Below, piece by piece: positions 1 to 5,215 of a DNA stretch of 5,215 nucleotides. The translations under genes and the position numbers were made by a program. Each line of letters starts with the position of its first letter. Position 1 is the first letter of the stretch. The DNA comes from Thioalkalivibrio sp. GTDB lineage: Bacteria > Pseudomonadota > Gammaproteobacteria > Ectothiorhodospirales > Ectothiorhodospiraceae. The notes beneath the pieces were generated by a model. The model searched no databases. It saw only the letters and a list, made by a program, of their open reading frames with translations, and had not been told where the DNA came from. The stretch covers positions 1-5,215 of the forward strand of contig PUOZ01000044.1 of NCBI GenBank assembly GCA_003553165.1, written 5' to 3'.

Positions 1-116
1 TCGCCACCTTCGAGGAGGACGCCGGTGCCTTCGACCAGAAGGATGCCGCGGGCTTCATCAAACTCAACGCCCTGCGGTTGCGCATCGCGGCGAGCCGCAA
101 CCGGTCGCAGGTCTGA
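1..116 (+). CDS. 3' end of an unidentified protein-coding gene (partial)
   Basis: An open frame runs from base 3 to a TGA stop at 114-116 and gives the last 37 residues of a protein. The visible peptide is acidic at first ([10 protein letters not shown]) and then basic ([13 protein letters not shown]), which would suit a C-terminal amphipathic helix. Of the 37 codons, 34 end in G or C, matching the real genes downstream and supporting this frame over the overlapping ones. I do not recognise the family from so short a tail and assign no function. The gene begins outside the window. The 140-base gap after it suggests that it belongs to a different unit from mlaA, though both lie on the same strand. 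Confidence 0.5.
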   Translation, partial: ATFEEDAGAFDQKDAAGFIKLNALRLRIAASRNRSQV

Positions 117-256
117 TCCAGCCCGTCGCAACGGGGCCAACTGGGACAAGCCGCCCTTCCCACGCACAGGCGCTTGCCCGTGTACCCTGGGGATTGTCCC
201 GCCGTTTCGCCGAGCCGACGAATGAGCGACCGTCAACGTCCGGAACCGAGATCTGC
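117..256. other. Intergenic gap upstream of mlaA
   Basis: This is the longest non-coding stretch in the window and must carry the mlaA leader. Just after the upstream stop lies a small hairpin, CCCGT (122-126), loop CGCA, ACGGG (131-135). It has no T-run after it, so it is at best a weak or factor-dependent terminator element. A 7-base inverted repeat, GGGACAA (143-149) and TTGTCCC (194-200), has its arms 44 bases apart, which is too far for a typical operator. I could not find a -35/-10 pair that I would defend. A TTG at 194 opens the mlaA frame early, but the codons it adds do not resemble a signal peptide. Confidence 0.5.
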
Positions 257-1039
257 ATGACGATGCCATTGCGCGAGACCCTACTGCGCCTGCTTGCGGC
301 CCTGCTCCTTGCAGGGCTGGTGGGTTGCGCCAGCGTTCCGACGGAGGATCGGCATCCATCCGATCCCTTCGAGCGCTACAACCGTGCGGTCTTCGCCTTC
401 AACGACGGGCTGGACCGGGCCGTCCTGAAGCCGACGGCCGAGGCCTATTCGGAGCTTCCGCAGCCGCTGCGTACGGGGGTGGGCAACTTCTTCTCGAATC
501 TCGACGACTTCCGCGTGGCACTCAACAACGTGCTCCAGGGCAAGTTTCATGATGCCGCCTCCGACACGTCGCGGATCCTCTTCAACACGAGCTTCGGCCT
601 GTTCGGTCTGATCGATGTCGCGAGTCCAATGGGCCTGGCGAAGAACAACGAGGACTTCGGCCAGACCCTGGGCAGGTGGGGGGTGCCTGCGGGTCCCTAC
701 CTGCAGATCCCGTTCTGGGGACCAAGCACCGCGCGTGACGCGCCGGCCCTCGCCGTCGATTTCTATACCCACCCGCGTAACTACTCGTTTTCCAGCGATG
801 GGCGGGAACTTCGCGATTATTGGCTGCCCTTGCTCGTTCTGGATGCCGTCGATAGCCGCGCGGGCCTCCTTTCTACCGAGGCGGTCCTCGCGACATTGTC
901 CGAGGATCGCTACGCCGCCATGCGGGATCTGTGGCTGCAGCGCAGGGAGTTTTTGGTGCGTGACGGAGAGCCCGCGGACGACGACGCCTGGCTGGACGAC
1001 CTCGAGGAACTGGAGGCCCTCGAGGCCTTGGAACGGTAG
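257..1039 (+). CDS. mlaA: MlaA (VacJ) outer-membrane phospholipid-transport lipoprotein
   Basis: This is the outer-membrane component of the Mla pathway. In the known family MlaA sits with porins, removes misplaced phospholipid from the outer leaflet and passes it to the periplasmic carrier MlaC. The 260-residue product starts with a lipoprotein signal: a positively charged start, a Leu/Ala-rich core, and lipobox LVGC with the lipidated Cys at residue 24. The next residue is Ala rather than Asp, which predicts sorting to the outer membrane. Family signatures follow: DPFERYNR (36-43), an FNDGLDR segment, NNVLQGK, DFGQTLGRWGV (133-143) and GPYLQIPFWGPS (146-157). The ATG at 257 is chosen because it puts the signal peptide at the N-terminus. 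ATG 263 is an equally workable start, and the earlier TTG at 194 would bury the signal. No strong ribosome-binding site precedes either ATG. The last 25 residues are strikingly acidic. The mlaBCDEF genes are not in this window. Confidence 0.95.
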   Translation: MTMPLRETLLRLLAALLLAGLVGCASVPTEDRHPSDPFERYNRAVFAFNDGLDRAVLKPTAEAYSELPQPLRTGVGNFFSNLDDFRVALNNVLQGKFHDAASDTSRILFNTSFGLFGLIDVASPMGLAKNNEDFGQTLGRWGVPAGPYLQIPFWGPSTARDAPALAVDFYTHPRNYSFSSDGRELRDYWLPLLVLDAVDSRAGLLSTEAVLATLSEDRYAAMRDLWLQRREFLVRDGEPADDDAWLDDLEELEALEALER

Positions 1040-1050
1040 GGATTCTGATC

Positions 1051-1575
1051 GTGAGCCTGCATACGGTGGTTCCAATGTTGGACATCCTGCGGCTGCGGGG
1101 AGGACCCCAGGATCTGCCGGCGGACCAGGGGACGCTGGTCTTCTGGATGGGTGCATCCGTGTTCACCGGGATTCTGGTGGCCGCCCCGATGCACGGCGTT
1201 GCGACCAGCCTCTATCTGAGCGTGCTCGACCTTGCCGTGCTCTATCTCTTCGTGATGACGCTGCTGGGATTGCGCGGGATGACCGGGCGTTGGCTGCAGA
1301 CCTACATCGCGCTGGTTGGCACCAGTGCCCTGCTCGGGCTGGTCATGGCCGCGCTGCTCTGGGCGTTTCCTCCCGATTTTGCGGAGGAGCAGGTCTCCCC
1401 GCCGGCCCTGCTCGCCTATCTCGGACTACTGGTATGGCTGTTGCTGGTCTTCGGACACATCCTGCAACAGGCCCTCGACCTCGCAGGCAGGATGACCGGC
1501 GTGGCCATCGCGCTGGGGTTTCTCATCCTTTCCAGCGTATTGACGCAGTTCGCACTCGGAATCGCCAGCGGATGA
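1051..1575 (+). CDS. Unknown polytopic inner-membrane protein, coupled to mpl
   Basis: This 174-residue protein has a short N-terminal cytoplasmic-looking segment (LRLRGGPQDLPADQG, 13-27) followed by about five hydrophobic segments near residues 28-46, 52-74, 84-106, 119-138 and 149-169. A charged loop, DFAEEQ, lies at 109-114. The size and five-helix pattern recall YIP1-type membrane proteins, but this is a weak resemblance and not an identification. I see no catalytic motif. The GTG at 1051 is preceded by TAGGG (1037-1041) at a reasonable distance. ATG 1075 is an alternative start that would remove eight residues and leave all helices intact. The gene starts 11 bases after mlaA, and its TGA overlaps the mpl ATG in the sequence ATGA (1572-1575), so it is probably translated together with mpl. 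The genetic context suggests an envelope role, which is inference only. Confidence 0.85.
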   Translation: MSLHTVVPMLDILRLRGGPQDLPADQGTLVFWMGASVFTGILVAAPMHGVATSLYLSVLDLAVLYLFVMTLLGLRGMTGRWLQTYIALVGTSALLGLVMAALLWAFPPDFAEEQVSPPALLAYLGLLVWLLLVFGHILQQALDLAGRMTGVAIALGFLILSSVLTQFALGIASG

Positions 1576-2954
1576 CGCGCCCGATCCACGTGCTCGGGAT
1601 CGGCGGCACCTTCATGGGTGGGCTGGCCCAGCTGGCTGCGGCCTCGGGGGTGCCGGTGTCGGGTGTCGACGAGAACCTCTACCCACCGATGGACGGCCAG
1701 TTGCGACAGGCCGGAATCCGCTACGTTGAGGGTTACCGGCCCGAGGATCTGCCCCAGGACGCGCTGCTCGTCGTCGGCAACGTGATGCGTCGGGGCCTGC
1801 CGGTGGTGGAGGCGATGCTGAACCGGGGCCTCGCGTATACCTCCGGTCCGCAATGGTTGGCCGAAAACGTGCTGCACGACCGCTGGGTGCTGGCGGTTGC
1901 CGGCACCCACGGCAAGACGACCACCGCGAGCATGCTGGCGTTCCTGCTGGAGGCTGCCGGCATGGAGCCGGGGTTCCTGATCGGCGGTGTACCGCGGGAC
2001 TTCGGTGTAAGCGCCCGGCTCGGTCGGGGGCCGTTCTTCGTGATCGAGGCCGATGAGTACGATTGCGCCTTCTTCGACAAGCGCGCCAAATTCGTGCATT
2101 ACCGGCCGCGAACCCTGGTGCTCACCACCCTGGAGTCCGATCACGCCGACATCTACCCGGATCTGGCGTCGATCGAGCGGCAATTTCACCATCTCGTCCG
2201 GACTGTTCCCAGCCAGGGCGAGATCCTGGTCAATGCCGAGAGCGCGGCGCTCGAGCGAGTGCTCGGTCAGGGCTGCTGGACTCCGGTGGTTCGCTTTGGT
2301 GCGGCGGTATCGGCGGATCTCGGTGCCAGGGCCTTGAACGCGGAGGCCTCGCGTTTCGAGGTGCTGGCGGCCGGCCGCCCGGTGGGCGAGGTCGCCTGGC
2401 CCCTGACCGGCGAGCACAATCTTGCCAATGCCCTCGCTGCCCTGGGCGCCGCGCGCCATGCCGGCGTACCGCTGTCGCAGGGCATCGAGTCACTGTCGGG
2501 TTTCACCGGGGTGAAGCGACGCCAGGAACTGCGTGGCGAGGTCAACGGGATCCGGGTCATCGACGACTTCGCCCACCATCCGACAGCCATCCAGCTGACC
2601 CTGGCCGGCCTGCGCGCGGCGATGCCCCGCGACCGCCGTCTCCTGGTCGCGCTGGAACCCCGTTCGAACACCATGCGCCTGGGTGTTCATGCCGAGACCC
2701 TTGGCGGCTCGCTCGAACTCGCGGACGAGGTCTTCCTGTTCCAGCCCGAGGGGCTCGGCTGGTCTCCGGAAGGCCTGGGCGTGCAACTCGGAGCACGCCT
2801 GCACACATCCTCCGCGATCGGCGAACTGGTGACATCGCTGACCAACAGCGCACATCCGGGCGACTGGGTGGTTATCATGAGCAACGGGGGCTTCGGCGGC
2901 ATTCACGAGACCCTGCTGACGCGCCTTCGGGAGAAGTGGCATGGCGGCACCTGA
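1572..2954 (+). CDS. mpl: Mpl, UDP-MurNAc:L-alanyl-gamma-D-glutamyl-meso-DAP ligase
   Basis: Mpl is a cytoplasmic ATP-dependent ligase of the Mur family. It joins recycled murein tripeptide directly to UDP-N-acetylmuramic acid, returning cell-wall fragments to peptidoglycan synthesis. The 460-residue product is close to the roughly 457 residues of the E. coli enzyme, so it looks complete. Visible motifs in order are the N-terminal nucleotide-binding GIGGTFMGG (9-17), the Mpl-typical LYPPM (36-40), the ATP P-loop GTHGKTT (111-117), the acidic EADEYD (159-164), DDFAHHPT (331-338) and EPRSNTMRLG (362-371). The N-terminal GIGGTFMGG together with LYPPM favours Mpl over MurC. Its start overlaps the preceding stop (ATGA) and no strong ribosome-binding site precedes it, suggesting re-initiation after the membrane-protein gene. 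Its last 14 bases overlap the start of ubiX. Confidence 0.97.
   Translation: MTRPIHVLGIGGTFMGGLAQLAAASGVPVSGVDENLYPPMDGQLRQAGIRYVEGYRPEDLPQDALLVVGNVMRRGLPVVEAMLNRGLAYTSGPQWLAENVLHDRWVLAVAGTHGKTTTASMLAFLLEAAGMEPGFLIGGVPRDFGVSARLGRGPFFVIEADEYDCAFFDKRAKFVHYRPRTLVLTTLESDHADIYPDLASIERQFHHLVRTVPSQGEILVNAESAALERVLGQGCWTPVVRFGAAVSADLGARALNAEASRFEVLAAGRPVGEVAWPLTGEHNLANALAALGAARHAGVPLSQGIESLSGFTGVKRRQELRGEVNGIRVIDDFAHHPTAIQLTLAGLRAAMPRDRRLLVALEPRSNTMRLGVHAETLGGSLELADEVFLFQPEGLGWSPEGLGVQLGARLHTSSAIGELVTSLTNSAHPGDWVVIMSNGGFGGIHETLLTRLREKWHGGT
2928..2944 (+). promoter_or_regulatory. Ribosome-binding site of ubiX inside the mpl 3' end
   Basis: CGGGAGAAG at 2928-2936 lies in the mpl coding sequence 7 bases ahead of the ubiX ATG (counted from GGGAG). 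It is one of the better Shine-Dalgarno matches in the window and fixes the ubiX start within a 14-base overlap. UbiX translation is therefore probably both coupled to mpl and able to initiate independently. Confidence 0.7.
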
Positions 2955-3573
2955 TCTGGCACTGGCCCTGACCGGCGCATCCGGCGTGCAGTACGGCGTT
3001 CGCCTGCTCGAATGCCTTGTGGCGGCCAAGGTGCCGGTCCACCTGATGCTGTCCCGGCCCGCCCAGGTGGTGCTCGGGCTCGAGACCGACCTGTCGGTTC
3101 CCGGGCGCCCGGCCGAAATCGGGCGTTTCTTCAGCGACCGTTTTCACGCCGAACCCGGACAGATCCGCTGCTATGGGCCGGAGCAGTGGACCGCACCCGT
3201 GGCGAGCGGCTCCGCGGTGCCCCGGGCGATGGTGGTATGCCCCTGCTCCACGGCCACGCTGTCGGCGGTGGCGACCGGTGCCTCCCGCAGCCTGATCGAA
3301 CGGGCCGCCGACGTGGTCCTGAAGGAGAGACGCAAGCTGTTGCTGGTGGTGCGCGAGACCCCGTTCTCCGAGGTGCACCTGGAGAACATGCTGCGGCTGG
3401 CGCGCATGGGCGTCGTCATCATGCCTGCCAACCCCGCCTTCTATCATCGGCCGCGCACGCTCGATGATCTGATCGATTTCATGGTCGCCCGCGTTCTCGA
3501 CCACCTCGAAATCGCCCACGACCTGATGCCGCGCTGGGGTGAGCCGCTGACGCCCACGGCAGGAGAGGACTGA
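2941..3573 (+). CDS. ubiX: UbiX flavin prenyltransferase
   Basis: UbiX attaches a dimethylallyl group to FMN to make prenylated FMN, the cofactor of UbiD-type decarboxylases; in most gammaproteobacteria this serves ubiquinone synthesis. The 210-residue product is like the long Pseudomonas form (about 209 residues) rather than the 189-residue E. coli protein. Visible signatures are the flavin-binding TGASGVQYG (11-19), PCSTAT (101-106), LIERAADVVLKERR (118-131), RETPFS (138-143), HLENML and PANPAFYH. The ATG at 2941 is preceded by GGGAG (2929-2933) with a 7-base gap, which supports this start even though it lies 14 bases inside mpl. The usual Ser-Met/Gly-x-Thr loop reads Ser-Thr-Ala-Thr here, a conservative variation. 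The stop shares one base with the next gene's start (TGATG at 3571-3575). I see no ubiD in the window. Confidence 0.96.
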   Translation: MAAPDLALALTGASGVQYGVRLLECLVAAKVPVHLMLSRPAQVVLGLETDLSVPGRPAEIGRFFSDRFHAEPGQIRCYGPEQWTAPVASGSAVPRAMVVCPCSTATLSAVATGASRSLIERAADVVLKERRKLLLVVRETPFSEVHLENMLRLARMGVVIMPANPAFYHRPRTLDDLIDFMVARVLDHLEIAHDLMPRWGEPLTPTAGED

Positions 3574-4157
3574 TGACACGCGTGCCGTTGTTTCCGCTGA
3601 ATACCGTGCTGTTTCCTGACGGGTTGCTGCCGCTGCGCATCTTCGAGACGCGTTACATCGACATGATCCGCGAATGCCTCCGCGGCGGTGGCAGTGGCTT
3701 CGTCGTGGTGTCGATCCGCAAGGGCAGCGAGACCTCGGCCGACGCGCAGTTCTCGGCAGTGGGCACACGGGCGGAGGTCATCGATTGGGAACAGCGGCAG
3801 GACGGCCTGCTTGGCATTCTGGCCTGTGGTCGCGAGCGCGTGCGCATCGTCGCGCATGAGCGCCGCCCCGACGGGTTGCTGGTCGGAGAGGTGGAGCCGG
3901 TGGACGAGTGGCCGGCGCTGGATCTGCCGCTGGAATATGCGTCGCTCGCGGGCCTGCTGGAGAGGCTCCTGGATCAGCTCGGTACGCCCTGGTCGCACCT
4001 GGAGCGCAGGATCGGCGACTCGGCCTGGGTTGCGGGACGCCTGGCCGAACTGCTGCCGCTGGATCTGGAGATCAAGCAGGCACTGCTGGAGGAGGATGAC
4101 CCCCTGGAGCGGTTGCAGCGCCTGCGCTCAGCCATGCTGGCCGCGCAGAATCCCTGA
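3573..4157 (+). CDS. Stand-alone LON substrate-binding-domain protein
   Basis: The 194-residue protein matches the N-terminal substrate-recognition domain of Lon proteases but has no ATPase or protease domain. The hallmark start is PLFPLNTVLFPDGLLPLRIF (residues 5-24) followed by ETRY. The remainder is the beta-rich body (GFVVVSIRKG, LLGILACGRERVRI) and then a C-terminal helical part rich in Leu and Glu (LAELLPLDLEIKQALLEEDD). Such stand-alone proteins are common in proteobacteria and most have no proven role; binding of unfolded or hydrophobic peptides is inferred from the Lon domain. The ATG is preceded by AGGAGAGG (3561-3568), an excellent ribosome-binding site, and overlaps the ubiX stop by one base. 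From memory, Pseudomonas aeruginosa also keeps mpl and ubiX next to each other, with small hypothetical genes following, so the neighbourhood may be ancestral. Confidence is high for the domain and low for the function. Confidence 0.92.
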   Translation: MTRVPLFPLNTVLFPDGLLPLRIFETRYIDMIRECLRGGGSGFVVVSIRKGSETSADAQFSAVGTRAEVIDWEQRQDGLLGILACGRERVRIVAHERRPDGLLVGEVEPVDEWPALDLPLEYASLAGLLERLLDQLGTPWSHLERRIGDSAWVAGRLAELLPLDLEIKQALLEEDDPLERLQRLRSAMLAAQNP

Positions 4158-4182
4158 CAGCGGCGGTATGTGCTGGTATCGT
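4154..4182 (+). promoter_or_regulatory. Candidate sigma-70 promoter for the thioredoxin gene
   Basis: CTGACA (4154-4159) matches the -35 consensus TTGACA at five of six bases. Exactly 17 bases later comes TATCGT (4177-4182), matching TATAAT at four of six, with an extended -10 TG at 4174-4175. The -35 box includes the TGA stop codon of the LON-domain gene (4155-4157). Transcription would begin near 4189, leaving a leader of about 20 bases that still contains the ribosome-binding site AGGAG (4199-4203). This fits the only sizeable gap (52 bases) after a run of overlapping genes. Confidence 0.5.
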
Positions 4183-4209
4183 CGGCACATTACTCAACAG
4201 GAGCTGTTA

Positions 4210-4590
4210 ATGGCTGTTCAGGAACTGACCCAGGAAACCTTCGAATCCACCGTGACCGGAAACGACATCGTCATCGTCGACTTCTGGGCGCCATGGTGCG
4301 CGCCGTGCCGTGCCTTTGCGCCGACTTTCGAGGCCGAATCGGAACAGCACGACGATGTGACGTTCGCCAAGGTCAACACCGAGGATCAGCAGGCGCTGGC
4401 CGCCGCGTTCCAGATCCGGTCCATCCCTACGCTGATGATCTTCCGCGAACAGGTGATCATCTTCTCGCAGCCGGGAATGCTCAGCGCCGGCCAGCTCCAG
4501 GACGTGATCGCCAAGGTCAAGGCCCTGGACATGGCGCAGGTGCACGAGGACATCCGCAAGCAGCAGGAGAGTGCCGGGGGGAGCGCCTGA
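4210..4590 (+). CDS. Thioredoxin-family protein with WCAPC active site and C-terminal extension
   Basis: The protein has 126 residues and a thioredoxin fold: IVIVDFWAPWCAPCR (20-34) carries the redox pair Cys30 and Cys33, and the cis-proline loop SIPTL has Pro73. Both cysteines are present, so it should be able to reduce or exchange disulfides. The loop is Ala-Pro rather than the Gly-Pro of classical thioredoxin, which usually shifts the redox potential slightly. There is no signal peptide, so it is probably cytoplasmic. The region after the cis-proline (REQVIIFSQPGMLSAGQL) is conserved-looking but lacks the usual thioredoxin KxGxxxxxxxG pattern. A charged helical tail of about 20 residues (KALDMAQVHEDIRKQQES) makes it longer than the usual 105-110. 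The ATG at 4210 has AGGAG six bases upstream. It is not TrxC-like, as no zinc-finger domain precedes it. It is probably a thioredoxin paralogue; the partner is unknown. Confidence 0.92.
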   Translation: MAVQELTQETFESTVTGNDIVIVDFWAPWCAPCRAFAPTFEAESEQHDDVTFAKVNTEDQQALAAAFQIRSIPTLMIFREQVIIFSQPGMLSAGQLQDVIAKVKALDMAQVHEDIRKQQESAGGSA

Positions 4591-4625
4591 TCGCACGATA
4601 ACGTCAAACCGCAGTCGGCGCATCC

Positions 4626-5215
4626 ATGTTCGGGGTCATGACACAGATGGGTGCGCTGATCGCCTGCGGCGTCGCCTGGAGCCGTCTGCGGCCAGGGGGG
4701 CTTGGGGCTGACGAGACCCGGCGGGTGCTGACCACACTGGTCTACTACCTGCTCTTGCCGGCCCTCGTGCTGAAAGTGTTGTGGGGCGCCCCGCTTGGGC
4801 TCGTCTCACTGCAGATCGCTGCCGTGGCGGGTCTGACGGTCCTGGTGGCGCTTGGTCTCACTGCCGCTGCCTGCCGTGTCTGTCGGCCGAGCCGGGCGGC
4901 CGTCGGCGCAATGATGCTGGCCGCCGCGTGGCCCAACGCGGTCTACCTCGGGCTGCCCATTCTGGATACCCTGTTCGGGGAGCCGGGTCGGGCGGTGGCC
5001 ATTCAGTATGACCTCTTCGGCGCGCTTCCCCTGTTGCTGACCGTCGGCGTACTGATCGCGCGCCACTACGGCAGCCATGCCGAACCCTACGTGGGTCCGC
5101 TGCGCGGCCTCTTCGCGGTCCCCTCGATATGGGCGGCGGCGGTCGCGGTGACCCTGAACCTGTCGGGGATTCCCATGCCCGCCTGGCTGGACGAGTGGTT
5201 GGGATTCCTGGGGCA
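4626..5215 (+). CDS. AEC-family transporter (auxin efflux carrier / malate permease type), truncated by window end
   Basis: An open frame of 196 codons runs off the window without a stop. It shows about six hydrophobic segments (near residues 2-18, 34-52, 60-82, 93-113, 122-145 and one after 155). The signature WPNAVYLGLPIL (102-113) and the early LVYYLLLPALVL (38-49) are typical of the first half of AEC-family carriers, which move organic anions or auxin-like compounds across the inner membrane. The substrate cannot be predicted. Family members are usually about 300-320 residues, so roughly a third is missing. An in-frame TAA at 4599-4601 limits the start. ATG 4626 keeps the full first helix but has no good ribosome-binding site, while ATG 4638 has CGGGG just ahead of it and would shorten helix 1. 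The gene follows the thioredoxin gene by 35 bases in the same direction and may be co-transcribed with it. Confidence 0.88.
   Translation, partial: MFGVMTQMGALIACGVAWSRLRPGGLGADETRRVLTTLVYYLLLPALVLKVLWGAPLGLVSLQIAAVAGLTVLVALGLTAAACRVCRPSRAAVGAMMLAAAWPNAVYLGLPILDTLFGEPGRAVAIQYDLFGALPLLLTVGVLIARHYGSHAEPYVGPLRGLFAVPSIWAAAVAVTLNLSGIPMPAWLDEWLGFLG

Noticed and set aside
143..200. 7-base inverted repeat GGGACAA / TTGTCCC upstream of mlaA as an operator
   Set aside because: The arms are 44 bases apart and not extendable. A match of this length is expected by chance in such a region.
242..247. GGAACC as a sigma-E type -35 element for mlaA
   Set aside because: The matching -10 would fall downstream of the mlaA start codon, so it cannot drive this gene.
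194..256. TTG start extending MlaA by 21 residues
   Set aside because: It would place a polar, charged segment before the lipoprotein signal peptide. ATG 257 or 263 gives a normal signal peptide.
615..1571. A long upstream in-frame extension of mpl, giving a 779-codon open frame
   Set aside because: The upstream part is the alternative frame of mlaA and the membrane-protein gene. Its peptide is Arg/Ser/Pro-rich with no domain, while Mpl begins properly with its GIGGTFMGG motif at 1572.
1416..2459. A 347-codon open frame on the minus strand opposite mpl
   Set aside because: It is a GC-rich antisense shadow. The peptide has no recognisable motif and the + strand gene is certain. The same applies to minus-strand frames at 281-1156 and 2875-3768.
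4171..4189. Hairpin GTGCTG / CGGCAC before the thioredoxin gene as a terminator
   Set aside because: The stem has only six pairs including one G-T wobble and no T-run follows; it also overlaps the better-supported promoter.
3688..4209. An upstream extension of the thioredoxin reading frame through the LON-domain gene
   Set aside because: The added peptide is Arg/Trp/Cys-rich shadow sequence, and a clear ribosome-binding site and ATG at 4199-4212 mark the true start.
4597..4602. GATAAC as a -10 box for the AEC transporter gene
   Set aside because: There is no -35 match at the right distance (the bases there are G-rich), so it is probably chance.

Overview
The window is a compact, GC-rich (by eye about two-thirds G+C), fully coding stretch of a bacterial chromosome. 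Every gene lies on the + strand. The gene families (outer-membrane lipoprotein MlaA, the peptidoglycan-recycling ligase Mpl, a Pseudomonas-like UbiX) point to a Gram-negative gammaproteobacterium. The high G+C and the unknown membrane protein beside mpl would fit a purple-sulfur or Ectothiorhodospiraceae-like lineage, but that finer placement is inference only.

Layout: (1) bases 1-116 hold the last 37 codons of a gene I cannot identify. (2) Bases 117-256 are the longest non-coding gap (140 bases). It holds a short hairpin but no convincing promoter or terminator. (3) 257-1039 is mlaA, an outer-membrane lipoprotein of phospholipid transport. (4) 1051-1575 is an unknown polytopic membrane protein. 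(5) 1572-2954 is mpl. (6) 2941-3573 is ubiX. (7) 3573-4157 is a stand-alone LON substrate-binding-domain protein. (8) 4210-4590 is a thioredoxin-like protein with a plausible promoter of its own. (9) 4626 to the window end is an AEC-family transporter cut off by the window edge.

Genes 4 to 7 are joined by start/stop overlaps of 4, 14 and 1 bases, and mlaA ends only 11 bases before gene 4. The block from mlaA to the LON-domain gene therefore looks like one transcription unit with translational coupling. The themes are envelope maintenance (mlaA, mpl, perhaps the membrane protein), ubiquinone synthesis (ubiX makes the prenylated FMN used by the UbiD decarboxylase) and thiol/protein homeostasis (LON-domain protein, thioredoxin). 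The juxtaposition is mostly housekeeping and does not form an obvious single pathway.

I found no mobile element, CRISPR array, RNA gene, toxin-antitoxin or defence module, and no strong evidence for an undescribed system. The points most worth a second look are the unknown membrane protein coupled to mpl, the acidic tail of MlaA, the promoter in front of the thioredoxin gene that overlaps the preceding stop codon, and the C-terminal extension of that thioredoxin.
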